Assembly (NCBI RefSeq): GCF_001477625.1 | Contig: NZ_CP013692.1 | Coordinates: forward strand, 806,001-870,000 | Direction of reading: 5' to 3' | Length of the DNA stretch: 64,000 nucleotides | From: Paucibacter sp. KCTC 42545 | Lineage (GTDB): Bacteria > Pseudomonadota > Gammaproteobacteria > Burkholderiales > Burkholderiaceae_C | Part shown: in pieces, positions 1 through 7,093 of the stretch | How positions within the stretch are numbered: position 1 is the stretch's first letter | Layout: the number at the start of each line of letters is the position of its first letter | Program-made: the position numbers and the translations under genes | Notes under the pieces: generated by a model | What the model was told of the DNA's origin: nothing | The model's input: only the letters and a program-made list of their open reading frames with translations | Databases searched by the model: none

Positions 1-1165
1 GCGGATGCAGCAAGTCGCTGACAAAGCCGCGTATTTGCGTGGCCTGCTGCGCCATCATGTCCTGGGCGTGCGGCAGCAGCGATGCGGCATCGGGCTGGCG
101 GCCCAGCGCCGTCATGGCGAGGCGGATTGGCGACACAGGATCATTCAGCTCGGCAGCCACACTGGCGATGAAGTCGCCCTGGCGTTGCTGCGCGGCTGCC
201 GCAGCGGCCTGCAAGTCCAGCGCGCTGAGGGTGGCCAGCACCAACTGCTCGTTGGCCTCTTGCAAGAGCAGTTGGGATTTCTCTTGTCGGGCCAAGCGTT
301 GAGTCAATTCGGCGGTTTGACGTTGCAGGGCCAATACAGAGGGCTCTGAGGACTCCGATGGCTCTGCGGCCGTGCCGGCTGCCCAAGGCGAGCCTAGTTC
401 CGGAAAGGCCGTGCGTTCGACGAAAAAGGAAATGCCGCCAGGCCCTTGGCGCTTGGCGATGTACATGGCCTGGTCGGCGCAGGCGATGAGCGCCGTGGCC
501 GTGTCGGCGTCGCGTGGGTAGATGCTGATGCCAATGCTGGCGCTCAGCTCGGCCCATTGCTCATTGCTGGCTCTGGCCTCGCCCAGTACTTCCTTGAGCT
601 TTTCGGCCACGCTCAAGGCGTCTTTGATCTGGGCCAGATCGTCCAGCAGAATCAAAAATTCATCGCCGCCATGGCGGCTGACGGTGTCTGACTCCCGCAC
701 CGCTGACAAGAGGCATTGCGCCACTTGGCGCAAGACCTGGTCGCCAATGGCGTGGCCTTTGGAATCATTGATCTGCTTGAATTTATCCAGGTCCACGAAC
801 AGCAGGGCCAGCTGGGTGCCTTGGCGCTTGGCATGGGCGATGGCCTGCTCCAATCGGTCAAAGGCCAGTGCCCGGTTGGCCAGCTGCGTCAAGGGATCGA
901 GCCCGCTGGTGCGAGCCGCTTCGTCCAGCGCTTGCATGGCCGATTCACTGTCGATCTGCGCGTCTAAAGCGCTCAGCAGCAGCTGCTCATTCGCTTCCAG
1001 CAGCTGCACGCTTTGGCTTTCGTCGAGAAAGCTCTCGGCCCGCACAACATCCTGCAGCAAGCGCACCAAGACCGCTCGCATCGCTTCGACGCGTTGGGTG
1101 ATCCTGCTCAGCGCCTGCTCGGCCTCGGCCACAGCAGGTGTTGGGGGAGTGGGCGGCGCGTCCAC
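1..1165 (-). CDS. GGDEF diguanylate cyclase with degenerate HisKA-like segment (partial, runs off left edge)
   Basis: Predicted to make cyclic di-GMP from two GTP. The 388 residues in the window start with a helical, probably coiled-coil stretch (about 15-85). The GGDEF domain opens at LDPLTQLANR (89-98) and has an inhibitory I-site RESD (157-160) five residues before GGDEF (166-170). A Glu/Gln-rich coiled linker (about 270-325) leads into a HisKA-like H-box around FIASVAAELNDP (332-343). Ala338 sits where the phosphorylated His normally lies, so this looks like a non-phosphorylatable pseudo-HisKA. The ORF is still open at base 1, so an ATPase domain may follow outside. The GTG start is the first possible one: the only upstream in-frame codon boundary is the stop of the kaiC-like gene, 12 nt away. 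It is the last gene of a three-gene operon. The GGDEF call is firm; the role of the C-terminal part is inference. Confidence 0.9.
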   Translation of the reverse strand, partial: MDAPPTPPTPAVAEAEQALSRITQRVEAMRAVLVRLLQDVVRAESFLDESQSVQLLEANEQLLLSALDAQIDSESAMQALDEAARTSGLDPLTQLANRALAFDRLEQAIAHAKRQGTQLALLFVDLDKFKQINDSKGHAIGDQVLRQVAQCLLSAVRESDTVSRHGGDEFLILLDDLAQIKDALSVAEKLKEVLGEARASNEQWAELSASIGISIYPRDADTATALIACADQAMYIAKRQGPGGISFFVERTAFPELGSPWAAGTAAEPSESSEPSVLALQRQTAELTQRLARQEKSQLLLQEANEQLVLATLSALDLQAAAAAAQQRQGDFIASVAAELNDPVSPIRLAMTALGRQPDAASLLPHAQDMMAQQATQIRGFVSDLLHP

Positions 1166-1177
1166 GGGTGCAGGGCC

Positions 1178-2656
1178 TTAAGCCGTTTTGCTTTTTTGGC
1201 GGGGCCGGCCGCCCAGCAGGCCTTCCTGATCGGCCAGCGGGGCGCCGATCTGCAGGCCTTGGTCGTCGATATGGAACTCGCGCAGCTGGTCGGAATGCGC
1301 GCTGCCCCTGAGCTTGACCACGGCCAACAAGCGGCGCAAGCGGCTGTCGATCTCGATGTAGCGCTGCACGATGATGGCGTCGGTCAGGAAGGCGGTGCCG
1401 TAGGGGCTGAAGCGCAGATCGGTGTAGCGATCCTCCAGCTCGGAGGTCATCAAAATCGTCACGCCCGCACCCGCCATCGCGAGCACCAAGCGCGCCAGTG
1501 ATTCGCGGAAATCCTCACGGAAGGTGGGGGCTACCGCCAGCTCAAAGCCCGACAGCGAATCGATCACCACGCGGGTCGCACCCAGCCGCGTGATTTCGCT
1601 CAGCAGCAGACCAATGACTTCATCAATCGAGAGATCCGGCGCCCGGCTGTCCACCAGCCCGACCTGGCCGCTGGCGACCAGCTCGGCAATGATGCGGTTC
1701 TGCGCTTGATGGGAGCGCTGCTCAAAAGCCGCCACCACGCCGGTTTCGCCGCGCCGTGCGCCTTCGGCCAGAAAGGCGGCCGCCAGAATGCTTTTGCCTG
1801 AACCCGAAGGGCCGGCCACCAGCAGCGAATAGCCGCGCGGCAAACCGCCGCCCAGCATCTCATCCAGCTCGGGCACGCCCAGCTGCAAGCGGGTGTCGGT
1901 GGCGGGCGCGCTGGCAACTGTCTCAGCCGACGAGGCCATTGTTTGATGCCCAGCCGGGGCGAAGATCTGGATGCCGGAGCTGGCGATGCGGAAGGTGTGC
2001 AGGCCCGGCAGCGTCGGCTGGCCGCGCATCTTCAGGATCTCGATCTTGCGCACCATGGAGTTGCGCTGCACGCTTTGGCGCAACCAGATCAGGCCATCGG
2101 CCACGGTGAAGACCGGGTTGGCATCGGTCTCGATGAAGTACTCGCCGATCAAGAAGGTGGTGGCCTGCCAGCTGGTCATCATCATGCCGAGCTGCTGCAC
2201 GAATTGCTGCAGTCGATGCGTGGGGCTTTGCGGGTTGCCGTTGGTTTCGCTGGCGATCATCACCGAGCGGAAGGAGTCCACAAACACCAGGCCCGGCTCA
2301 TAGGTGGCCACTGCCTCGCCGATGCGCGCCAGCACGCGGTCGAGGTCGCCGTTGGCGGCGTCCTCTGACAAATTGATGAAGCGCACCGAGTCGTTGACGC
2401 GCTCGTTGTCAAAGAAATCAAACTGCTGCTGGTAGCGCAGCATCTTCATCGGCGGCTCGCCCAGCACGGTGAAATAAATCGCCGGGCGCTGCGTGGTGGC
2501 GAGCGAGAACATGATCTGGTGCGCCAAGGTGGTCTTGCCGCAGCCGGGTTGGCCGGCGATCAGATTGAAGGAGAACTCGGGCAAACCGCCGCCAAGCACT
2601 TGATCCAATCCCGGCACCCCGGTGGGCAAACGTTGGATGGCTACTTTGCTGCTCAT
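1178..2656 (-). CDS. KaiC-like two-domain RecA-type ATPase
   Basis: A 492-residue protein with duplicated KaiC domains. The first has Walker A GQPGCGKT (35-42) and Walker B LVFVDSF (about 123-129). The second has Walker A GPSGSGKS (282-289). Both end in the family motif K(M/L)RG. From family knowledge, cyanobacterial KaiC has a Glu-Glu pair after each Walker A. Here the aligned residues are Gly66-Glu67 and Glu312-Gln313. The region aligning with the KaiC autophosphorylation pair Ser431-Thr432 reads Ala422-Phe423. It is therefore a KaiC homologue unlikely to run the classical phosphorylation cycle, and no kaiA or kaiB is nearby. The ATG was chosen because it overlaps the upstream stop (ATGA) and starts the conserved domain at once; an upstream in-frame start would add 15 non-conserved residues. 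It is co-transcribed with a GGDEF gene, suggesting a role in signalling. Confidence 0.93.
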   Translation of the reverse strand: MSSKVAIQRLPTGVPGLDQVLGGGLPEFSFNLIAGQPGCGKTTLAHQIMFSLATTQRPAIYFTVLGEPPMKMLRYQQQFDFFDNERVNDSVRFINLSEDAANGDLDRVLARIGEAVATYEPGLVFVDSFRSVMIASETNGNPQSPTHRLQQFVQQLGMMMTSWQATTFLIGEYFIETDANPVFTVADGLIWLRQSVQRNSMVRKIEILKMRGQPTLPGLHTFRIASSGIQIFAPAGHQTMASSAETVASAPATDTRLQLGVPELDEMLGGGLPRGYSLLVAGPSGSGKSILAAAFLAEGARRGETGVVAAFEQRSHQAQNRIIAELVASGQVGLVDSRAPDLSIDEVIGLLLSEITRLGATRVVIDSLSGFELAVAPTFREDFRESLARLVLAMAGAGVTILMTSELEDRYTDLRFSPYGTAFLTDAIIVQRYIEIDSRLRRLLAVVKLRGSAHSDQLREFHIDDQGLQIGAPLADQEGLLGGRPRQKSKTA

Positions 2657-3120
2657 TGCGTGTTGTCCTGCGCGGCCGTGCCGCTCAAAAAGGTAAGCCA
2701 AGGGGTGCGAAGCAGGCGTTCGGTGAGCGCGCGCCCTACCAATTTGGCCAACAGCTCACAAAAGGTTTGCAATAAATGACAGGCGCCGACAGCCGCCTCG
2801 CTGCGGGGCTGCGCGGCGATCAGCGCGGACAAGGCGCTCGGCTTGAATTCCGAAGGCGTGCCGTCGGCGCTCTTACCGCTGCTCATGCCCGTACCCATGC
2901 TGGCGCTCAGGGCACCCAGCCAGGGGTGGCTTTTGGCGCTGAGCTGCACGCTGCGGGCGAACAAGGCGGCCACGCCGCGTTGGCCCACGATGGGCACCAA
3001 GGCCAGCGAAATCTCATGGCAGACCCGCTCGACCAGCCGGGCAATCTGCGGCGCACTGGCGCCAGCATCCAGGTGCTGGGCCCGGAAGGCCAAGGTTTGA
3101 TCGCTCTCTGGACTTGTCAT
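2653..3120 (-). CDS. Hypothetical protein, first gene of the kaiC/GGDEF operon
   Basis: A 155-residue soluble protein of unknown function. It is mostly helical by composition, with no signal peptide or membrane segment. A central Ser/Gly-rich stretch (about 75-95) separates two helical halves, the second rich in Leu and Ala. I recognise no motif. Its stop overlaps the kaiC-like start by 4 nt, so the two are very probably translationally coupled and functionally linked. The start is set at the first ATG; a TTG 24 nt upstream is possible. It could be a dedicated partner or input protein for the KaiC-like ATPase, but that rests only on position. Confidence 0.75.
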   Translation of the reverse strand: MTSPESDQTLAFRAQHLDAGASAPQIARLVERVCHEISLALVPIVGQRGVAALFARSVQLSAKSHPWLGALSASMGTGMSSGKSADGTPSEFKPSALSALIAAQPRSEAAVGACHLLQTFCELLAKLVGRALTERLLRTPWLTFLSGTAAQDNTQ

Positions 3121-3203
3121 GGTTGGGTCGGGGCGCGCAAGCAATCAAATGCAAGCATGCCTGTCTTGTTTGCCTGCTGTTTGGAATAGACGCTTGACCG
3201 TAA

Positions 3204-3239
3204 CGCACATTCTGTGCGGCATCTGTGCGCTAGCGCACA
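3204..3239. promoter_or_regulatory. Two adjacent dyads in the divergent promoter region: CGCACA-N3-TGTGCG and TGTGCGCTAGCGCACA
   Basis: A perfect 16-bp palindrome TGTGCGCTAGCGCACA lies at 3224-3239. Just upstream is a second, inverted-order dyad, CGCACA (3204-3209) and TGTGCG (3213-3218). They sit between the minus-strand kaiC operon and the plus-strand BON lipoprotein gene. The same palindrome with a different centre occurs upstream of cbpA at 17030-17045. The size and symmetry suit a dimeric helix-turn-helix regulator such as the Crp/Fnr proteins encoded in this window; that link is inference. Confidence 0.6.
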
Positions 3240-3371
3240 TAGGGGGTGAATGGGCTTGGCTTTCGGGCTGCGCCTGTCAGCGAAATCCGACAAGTAGTTG
3301 CGGCCCGCGCCCACAGGTGCTGGCCCGGGCGAGGGCTAGGCTGGCAGTGTGCCATTCAAATCAGGAACGCC

Positions 3372-3863
3372 ATGAAAATACCCAAAAATCCTTCGCCCCA
3401 GGCCATGCGTGCCCTGGCCGCCGCCATCATCGCTTTGAGCATGGCCGCTTGCAGCAAAGAAGCTGATGATGCGCGCACACCGGGCAAGAAGCTGGACGAT
3501 GGCATTGCCAAGATGGAGCAGCAGTCCGAGGCCATGAAGCCCGAAGTGAAACAGGGCGCGGCCGATGCGGCCTCAGCCAGCAGCACGGCAATGCAAGACG
3601 CCAAGCAGGCCACGCTTGAGATGCGTGAGCAGGTGGGGGCCGATCTCAGCGACGCCGGCATCGTTACCACCGTCAAGGCCAAGCTCGCCGCCGAGACGCT
3701 GCTGACGGTGTCCGACATCAACGTCGATTCGACGAAAGGCCGGGTGGTTCTGCGTGGCACGGCGGCCGACAAGGTGGCGGTGGCCCGTGCGCGGGCGATC
3801 GCACTGGGCGTCAAAGGTGTGGTCGATGTGGACAACCAGCTGACCGTCAAGACCAAGTCTTGA
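3372..3863 (+). CDS. BON-domain lipoprotein
   Basis: A 163-residue envelope lipoprotein. The N-terminus has positive charges, a hydrophobic stretch and a lipobox ending in Ala-Ala-Cys (SMAAC), so it is probably acylated. A charged helical region (about 30-85) follows. The C-terminal BON domain (about 95-160) carries the typical DAGIVTTVKAKL start and a VVLRGTAADK strand-turn. BON proteins such as OsmY bind membrane surfaces and protect the envelope under osmotic or other stress. The ATG was picked because it starts the signal peptide directly; the longer upstream reading frame is not signal-like. It lies 140 nt downstream of the palindrome pair at 3204-3239, which may control it. A second BON lipoprotein lies at 30434. 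Confidence 0.9.
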   Translation: MKIPKNPSPQAMRALAAAIIALSMAACSKEADDARTPGKKLDDGIAKMEQQSEAMKPEVKQGAADAASASSTAMQDAKQATLEMREQVGADLSDAGIVTTVKAKLAAETLLTVSDINVDSTKGRVVLRGTAADKVAVARARAIALGVKGVVDVDNQLTVKTKS

Positions 3864-4008
3864 TGCGCTGACCTGCGGGTGCACGCTGCGCCCAGTCGAG
3901 TTCGTCCTACACGCAGGCCCGCTGTTTGCCGATGGCGAGCCGCCCTGCGCGGGTGGACCATGGTGCCATCTAAAGCCCGCTGCCAGCGGGTTGGCTTGAA
4001 GGTCTGTC

Positions 4009-4200
4009 ATGACACATGAGTTGAACGCACTGAGCCCGACGCCGGCGGGTGATCGCCCCCAGGACGCCAGGGGCGGAGCGGCTGAATTCGATGTGGACGG
4101 GCTGGGCGCCATCGGCTTTGAGTCGGCCTGCCCGGCCTTGCTGGCCAGCCTTTGGCTGGGTGCAGCGGCAGACGGCGGCGCTGCGGTGGAGCCGGCATGA
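4009..4200 (+). CDS. Small hypothetical protein, translationally coupled to next gene
   Basis: A 63-residue acidic ORF with no recognisable domain. An AAGG stretch lies about 7 nt before the ATG. Its stop overlaps the start of the next gene by 4 nt (ATGA), which is the main reason to believe it is translated. The composition (Ala, Gly, Asp) says little. It could simply be a leader ORF that feeds ribosomes to the membrane protein downstream. It shares no similarity I can see with the flanking BON gene. Confidence 0.45.
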   Translation: MTHELNALSPTPAGDRPQDARGGAAEFDVDGLGAIGFESACPALLASLWLGAAADGGAAVEPA

Positions 4201-4577
4201 GCAGCCACATCTTGCCGCATTGGCCGCGCTCGCAAGGGCAATCACAAGGGCAATCGCGCCCGCAGCAAGGCCCCGGTCTGCGCGCCGTCCACCATGTAGA
4301 CGGTCCTGCGCATGCCGGTTTGTGGTGGTGGTCGGGCTTGGCGGCCTTGCTGTGCCTGGCCTTGTTGCTGGCGCTGCAAGTGGTTGTGCAGCGCTCGGTC
4401 GAACAAGGTCAGCTGCGCCGTGCCATCAAAGCCACCCAAATCGGCCAAGCCCGCCATTGCACCCAACTGGTCGGTGGGCGGCAGCAAGAAGCCTGCCTGC
4501 TGGCGCTGAACGAAAGCGCGCGTTTGGGGGCGCAAGCCCAGCAGGCCTTGCCGCCAGTTCAAGCATCGAATCCCTAG
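4197..4577 (+). CDS. Small single-pass membrane protein, unknown function
   Basis: A 126-residue protein. A Gln/Gly-rich N-terminal segment (about 1-40) is followed by one membrane helix starting LWWWSGLAALLCLALLLALQ (about 43-65). The C-terminal domain of about 60 residues has two Cys and a helical pattern and is likely periplasmic, judging by the charge balance. Translation is probably coupled to the preceding 63-residue ORF. The next gene also encodes a small exported protein with several Cys, so the three may form an envelope module. I do not recognise the family. Confidence 0.65.
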   Translation: MSSHILPHWPRSQGQSQGQSRPQQGPGLRAVHHVDGPAHAGLWWWSGLAALLCLALLLALQVVVQRSVEQGQLRRAIKATQIGQARHCTQLVGGRQQEACLLALNESARLGAQAQQALPPVQASNP

Positions 4578-4591
4578 CCAAGGAGCACACC

Positions 4592-5017
4592 ATGAAAGCC
4601 AAGTTTTCACCCACTGCCCGATCACCCCTAGCGGCTCGCCTCAGCGGACTGTTGCTCTTGCTGCCCGCCGTGCTCTTGAGCCAGGCTGTGGCGGCGCAGC
4701 CGTCTGAGCTGGCGCAGCGCCATCAGCGCGAGATTGCCGCGTGCAAGAGCGGGCAGGCGGCGCAAAGCCGGGCCGATTGCCTGCGCGAGGCCGAAGCTGC
4801 TTTTGCCGAGGCCAAGCGCGGTGAACTCAATGACGGCCCCGCCGCCTACGAGCGCAATGCGCGCGAGCGCTGCATGACCTTGCCCATGCCCGAACGCTAC
4901 GAGTGCATCGCCCGCATGCGTGCGCCGGCCAGCGGCAGTGTGGCCGGTGGGGGCCTTCTGCGCCGTGCGGTGACCCCTGTCCCGCCGCCCGCGTCTGCTT
5001 CCCAGCCCAAGCCCTAA
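4592..5017 (+). CDS. Secreted small Cys-containing protein, unknown function
   Basis: A 141-residue protein with a clear signal peptide: Lys/Arg-rich start, then LLLLLPAVLLSQAVAAQ, with cleavage likely after AVA. The mature part holds four Cys (AACKSG, ADCLRE, RCMTLP and YECIAR contexts), likely paired in the periplasm, and ends in a Pro/Ala/Ser-rich tail. AAGGAG lies 6 nt before the ATG. It follows the membrane-protein gene by 14 nt and precedes the lipid-transport operon by 10 nt, so it may share a transcript with either. Small proteins of this look are common in Burkholderiales, but I know no function. Confidence 0.75.
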   Translation: MKAKFSPTARSPLAARLSGLLLLLPAVLLSQAVAAQPSELAQRHQREIAACKSGQAAQSRADCLREAEAAFAEAKRGELNDGPAAYERNARERCMTLPMPERYECIARMRAPASGSVAGGGLLRRAVTPVPPPASASQPKP

Positions 5018-5027
5018 AAACGCCGGC

Positions 5028-6209
5028 ATGGATGCCGCCGCCGCGAGCTTCAACCAGACCACGCCGCAGCGGCTGACGCTGGCCGGCTTCTGGACAGCGC
5101 GCGGCATGGGCGATATGCCGGCGCGCTTGTTGCCCGCGCGCGTGCTGGCCGCGGCGCCGGATCAAGCGGAGCGCAGCGCTCCTGATTCCCCGTTGGCCGG
5201 GCCGACTGAGGTGGAAGCCAGCGGCATTCAAGCCCTGGACAGCGCCGGTGCCTATGTCTTGCAAAAGCTGCTGCTTAGCCGTGGCAGCGCCGGCCAGCCC
5301 GCGCAATTGCTAGGCTTGCCCGAGCGCATGCAGGCCTTGCTGGCGGAGGTTGCGGCGCAGTTGGAACAAAGGCCAGCGGCCGCCGCGGCAGCGCCGGCAC
5401 CGGCCGGCCTGCTGGCGCGGGTGGGGCGCATGAGCGTCAGCCGTATCGCGGCGGCAGGCAGTGAAATGCTGGCCTTGCTGAGCTTTGTGGGTGAATGCGC
5501 GCTCGCCCTGGGCCGCGGCCTGGCTTCGCCAAAGCGCCTGCGCTGGCGACCCATGCTTTTCAACCTCCAGCAAGCGGGAGTGGAGGCCCTGGCCATCGTC
5601 GGCCTGATGTCTTTTTTGCTCGGCGTGGTGGTGGCCTATCAAGGTGCGAGTCAGCTGCGCCAGTACGGCGCCAACATCTTTGTGGCCGATCTGGTGGGCC
5701 TGGCGATGCTGCGCGAGTTCGCGCCGCTGATCACCGCCATCATCATTGCGGGCCGTTCTGGCTCGGCCTATGCGGCGCAGATCGGCAGCATGGTGGTCAG
5801 CGAGGAGATTGACGCAATGCGCACCCTGGGCCTGCTGCCGCTGGAATTGCTGGTGCTGCCCAAGCTCCTCGCACTGCTGGTGGCACTGCCGCTGCTGACT
5901 CTGTTTGCCGATGTGCTGGGCGTGCTGGGCGGCATGCTGATGGCCAGCGCCAAGCTGGATGTGACGCCAACCGAGTTCATCGAACGCTTTGCCAAGGCCG
6001 TCAGCGTGACCTCTTATCTGATTGGCATCGGCAAAGCGCCGGTGTTCGCCGCCATCATCGTGCTGGTGGGCTGCTTCCAGGGTTTTCGAGCCAAGGGCGG
6101 CGCCGACAGCGTGGGGCGGCAAACTACCCGCAGCGTGGTGCAGTCCATCTTTCTGGTGGTCAGTGCCGACGCCTTGTTTTCGGTCGCGTTCAGCGCGCTG
6201 GATTTATGA
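5028..6209 (+). CDS. Mla/MCE-type lipid ABC transporter permease with N-terminal STAS domain
   Basis: A 393-residue inner-membrane permease of the MlaE (DUF140) family, the channel part of an ABC system moving phospholipids between inner and outer membranes. Residues about 15-125 look like a STAS domain (MlaB-like; note ALDSAGAYVLQKLL). Residues about 170-390 hold the MlaE membrane domain with typical segments GVVVAYQGASQLRQYGA and REFAPLITAIIIAGRSGSAY. In E. coli the STAS protein is separate (MlaB); here the two are fused, which is known in this family. The next three genes overlap each other and encode the ATPase, MCE protein and lipoprotein. The paralogue is not the canonical mla operon: no mlaC-like gene follows. 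Confidence 0.93.
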   Translation: MDAAAASFNQTTPQRLTLAGFWTARGMGDMPARLLPARVLAAAPDQAERSAPDSPLAGPTEVEASGIQALDSAGAYVLQKLLLSRGSAGQPAQLLGLPERMQALLAEVAAQLEQRPAAAAAAPAPAGLLARVGRMSVSRIAAAGSEMLALLSFVGECALALGRGLASPKRLRWRPMLFNLQQAGVEALAIVGLMSFLLGVVVAYQGASQLRQYGANIFVADLVGLAMLREFAPLITAIIIAGRSGSAYAAQIGSMVVSEEIDAMRTLGLLPLELLVLPKLLALLVALPLLTLFADVLGVLGGMLMASAKLDVTPTEFIERFAKAVSVTSYLIGIGKAPVFAAIIVLVGCFQGFRAKGGADSVGRQTTRSVVQSIFLVVSADALFSVAFSALDL

Positions 6210-7093
6210 GCGCCGCCGCAGCCCTTGCCGCTGAGGCATCACCCGCCGAAACGGTGATTCGGCTGGACCATGTCAGCACCAGTTTCGGCGCGCATGTGGT
6301 GCACCGCGACATCAGCCTGGAGGTGCGCCGGGCCGAGATCTTCGCCTTGATTGGCGGCAGCGGCTCGGGCAAGTCCACCCTGCTGCGCGAGATGATTCTG
6401 TTGCAGCAGCCCGATGCTGGCACCGTCAAGGTGCTGGGCGCGGCGCTGCAGGGCATCAGTGCCAAGGACGCGCTGGCCCTGCGCCTGCGCTGGGGCGTGA
6501 TGTTTCAGCATGGCGGCTTGTTCGGCAGTTTGACGGTGCTGGAGAACATTGGCCTGCCGCTGCGCGAGCACACCGCGCTGGCCGATGGCTTGATCGACGA
6601 GATCGCAGCCAGGAAGCTGCAGATGGCGGGGCTCAAGCCCGAGGTCGGCGCGCAATACCCGCCCGAACTCAGCGGCGGCATGCTCAAGCGCGCCTCGCTG
6701 GCACGCGCCCTGGCCCTGGACCCCGAACTGCTGTTCTTGGACGAGCCCACCGCCGGGCTGGATCCCGTCAGTGCCGCCGGTGTTGACGCCTTGGTGCTCA
6801 AGCTGCGGGATCTGTTTGGCCTCAGCATCGTGATGATCACCCATGACCTGGACCTGCTCTGGCAGGTGGCCGACCGGGTGGCGGTGCTGGCCGATGGCCA
6901 GGTGCAGGGCGTCGGCAGCATGGCGGAGTTGGCGGCCATGGAACTGCCGGCGGTGCGGCAGTTCTTTGAAGGGCCGCGTGGCCGCCAGGCTCAGGAGCAG
7001 GCAGAGACACAATCGAAAGCGAAAGCTGAGGCGCCGGCGTCCCAGAAGCCGCCGACCCCAAGCGCAGGGAGCCCATCATCGAAACCAAGGTGA
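6206..7093 (+). CDS. Mla/MCE-type lipid ABC transporter ATP-binding protein
   Basis: A 295-residue ATPase that powers the permease encoded just upstream. It has Walker A GGSGSGKST (50-58), signature LSGGM (155-159) and Walker B LLFLDEPTAGLD (175-186). The signature region PPELSGGMLKRASLARAL is typical of MlaF-type ATPases. The C-terminal 35 residues are a low-complexity Ala/Lys/Gln/Ser tail with no clear function. The start overlaps the permease stop by 4 nt (ATGA), and the stop overlaps the next gene. Confidence 0.95.
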   Translation: MSAAAALAAEASPAETVIRLDHVSTSFGAHVVHRDISLEVRRAEIFALIGGSGSGKSTLLREMILLQQPDAGTVKVLGAALQGISAKDALALRLRWGVMFQHGGLFGSLTVLENIGLPLREHTALADGLIDEIAARKLQMAGLKPEVGAQYPPELSGGMLKRASLARALALDPELLFLDEPTAGLDPVSAAGVDALVLKLRDLFGLSIVMITHDLDLLWQVADRVAVLADGQVQGVGSMAELAAMELPAVRQFFEGPRGRQAQEQAETQSKAKAEAPASQKPPTPSAGSPSSKPR

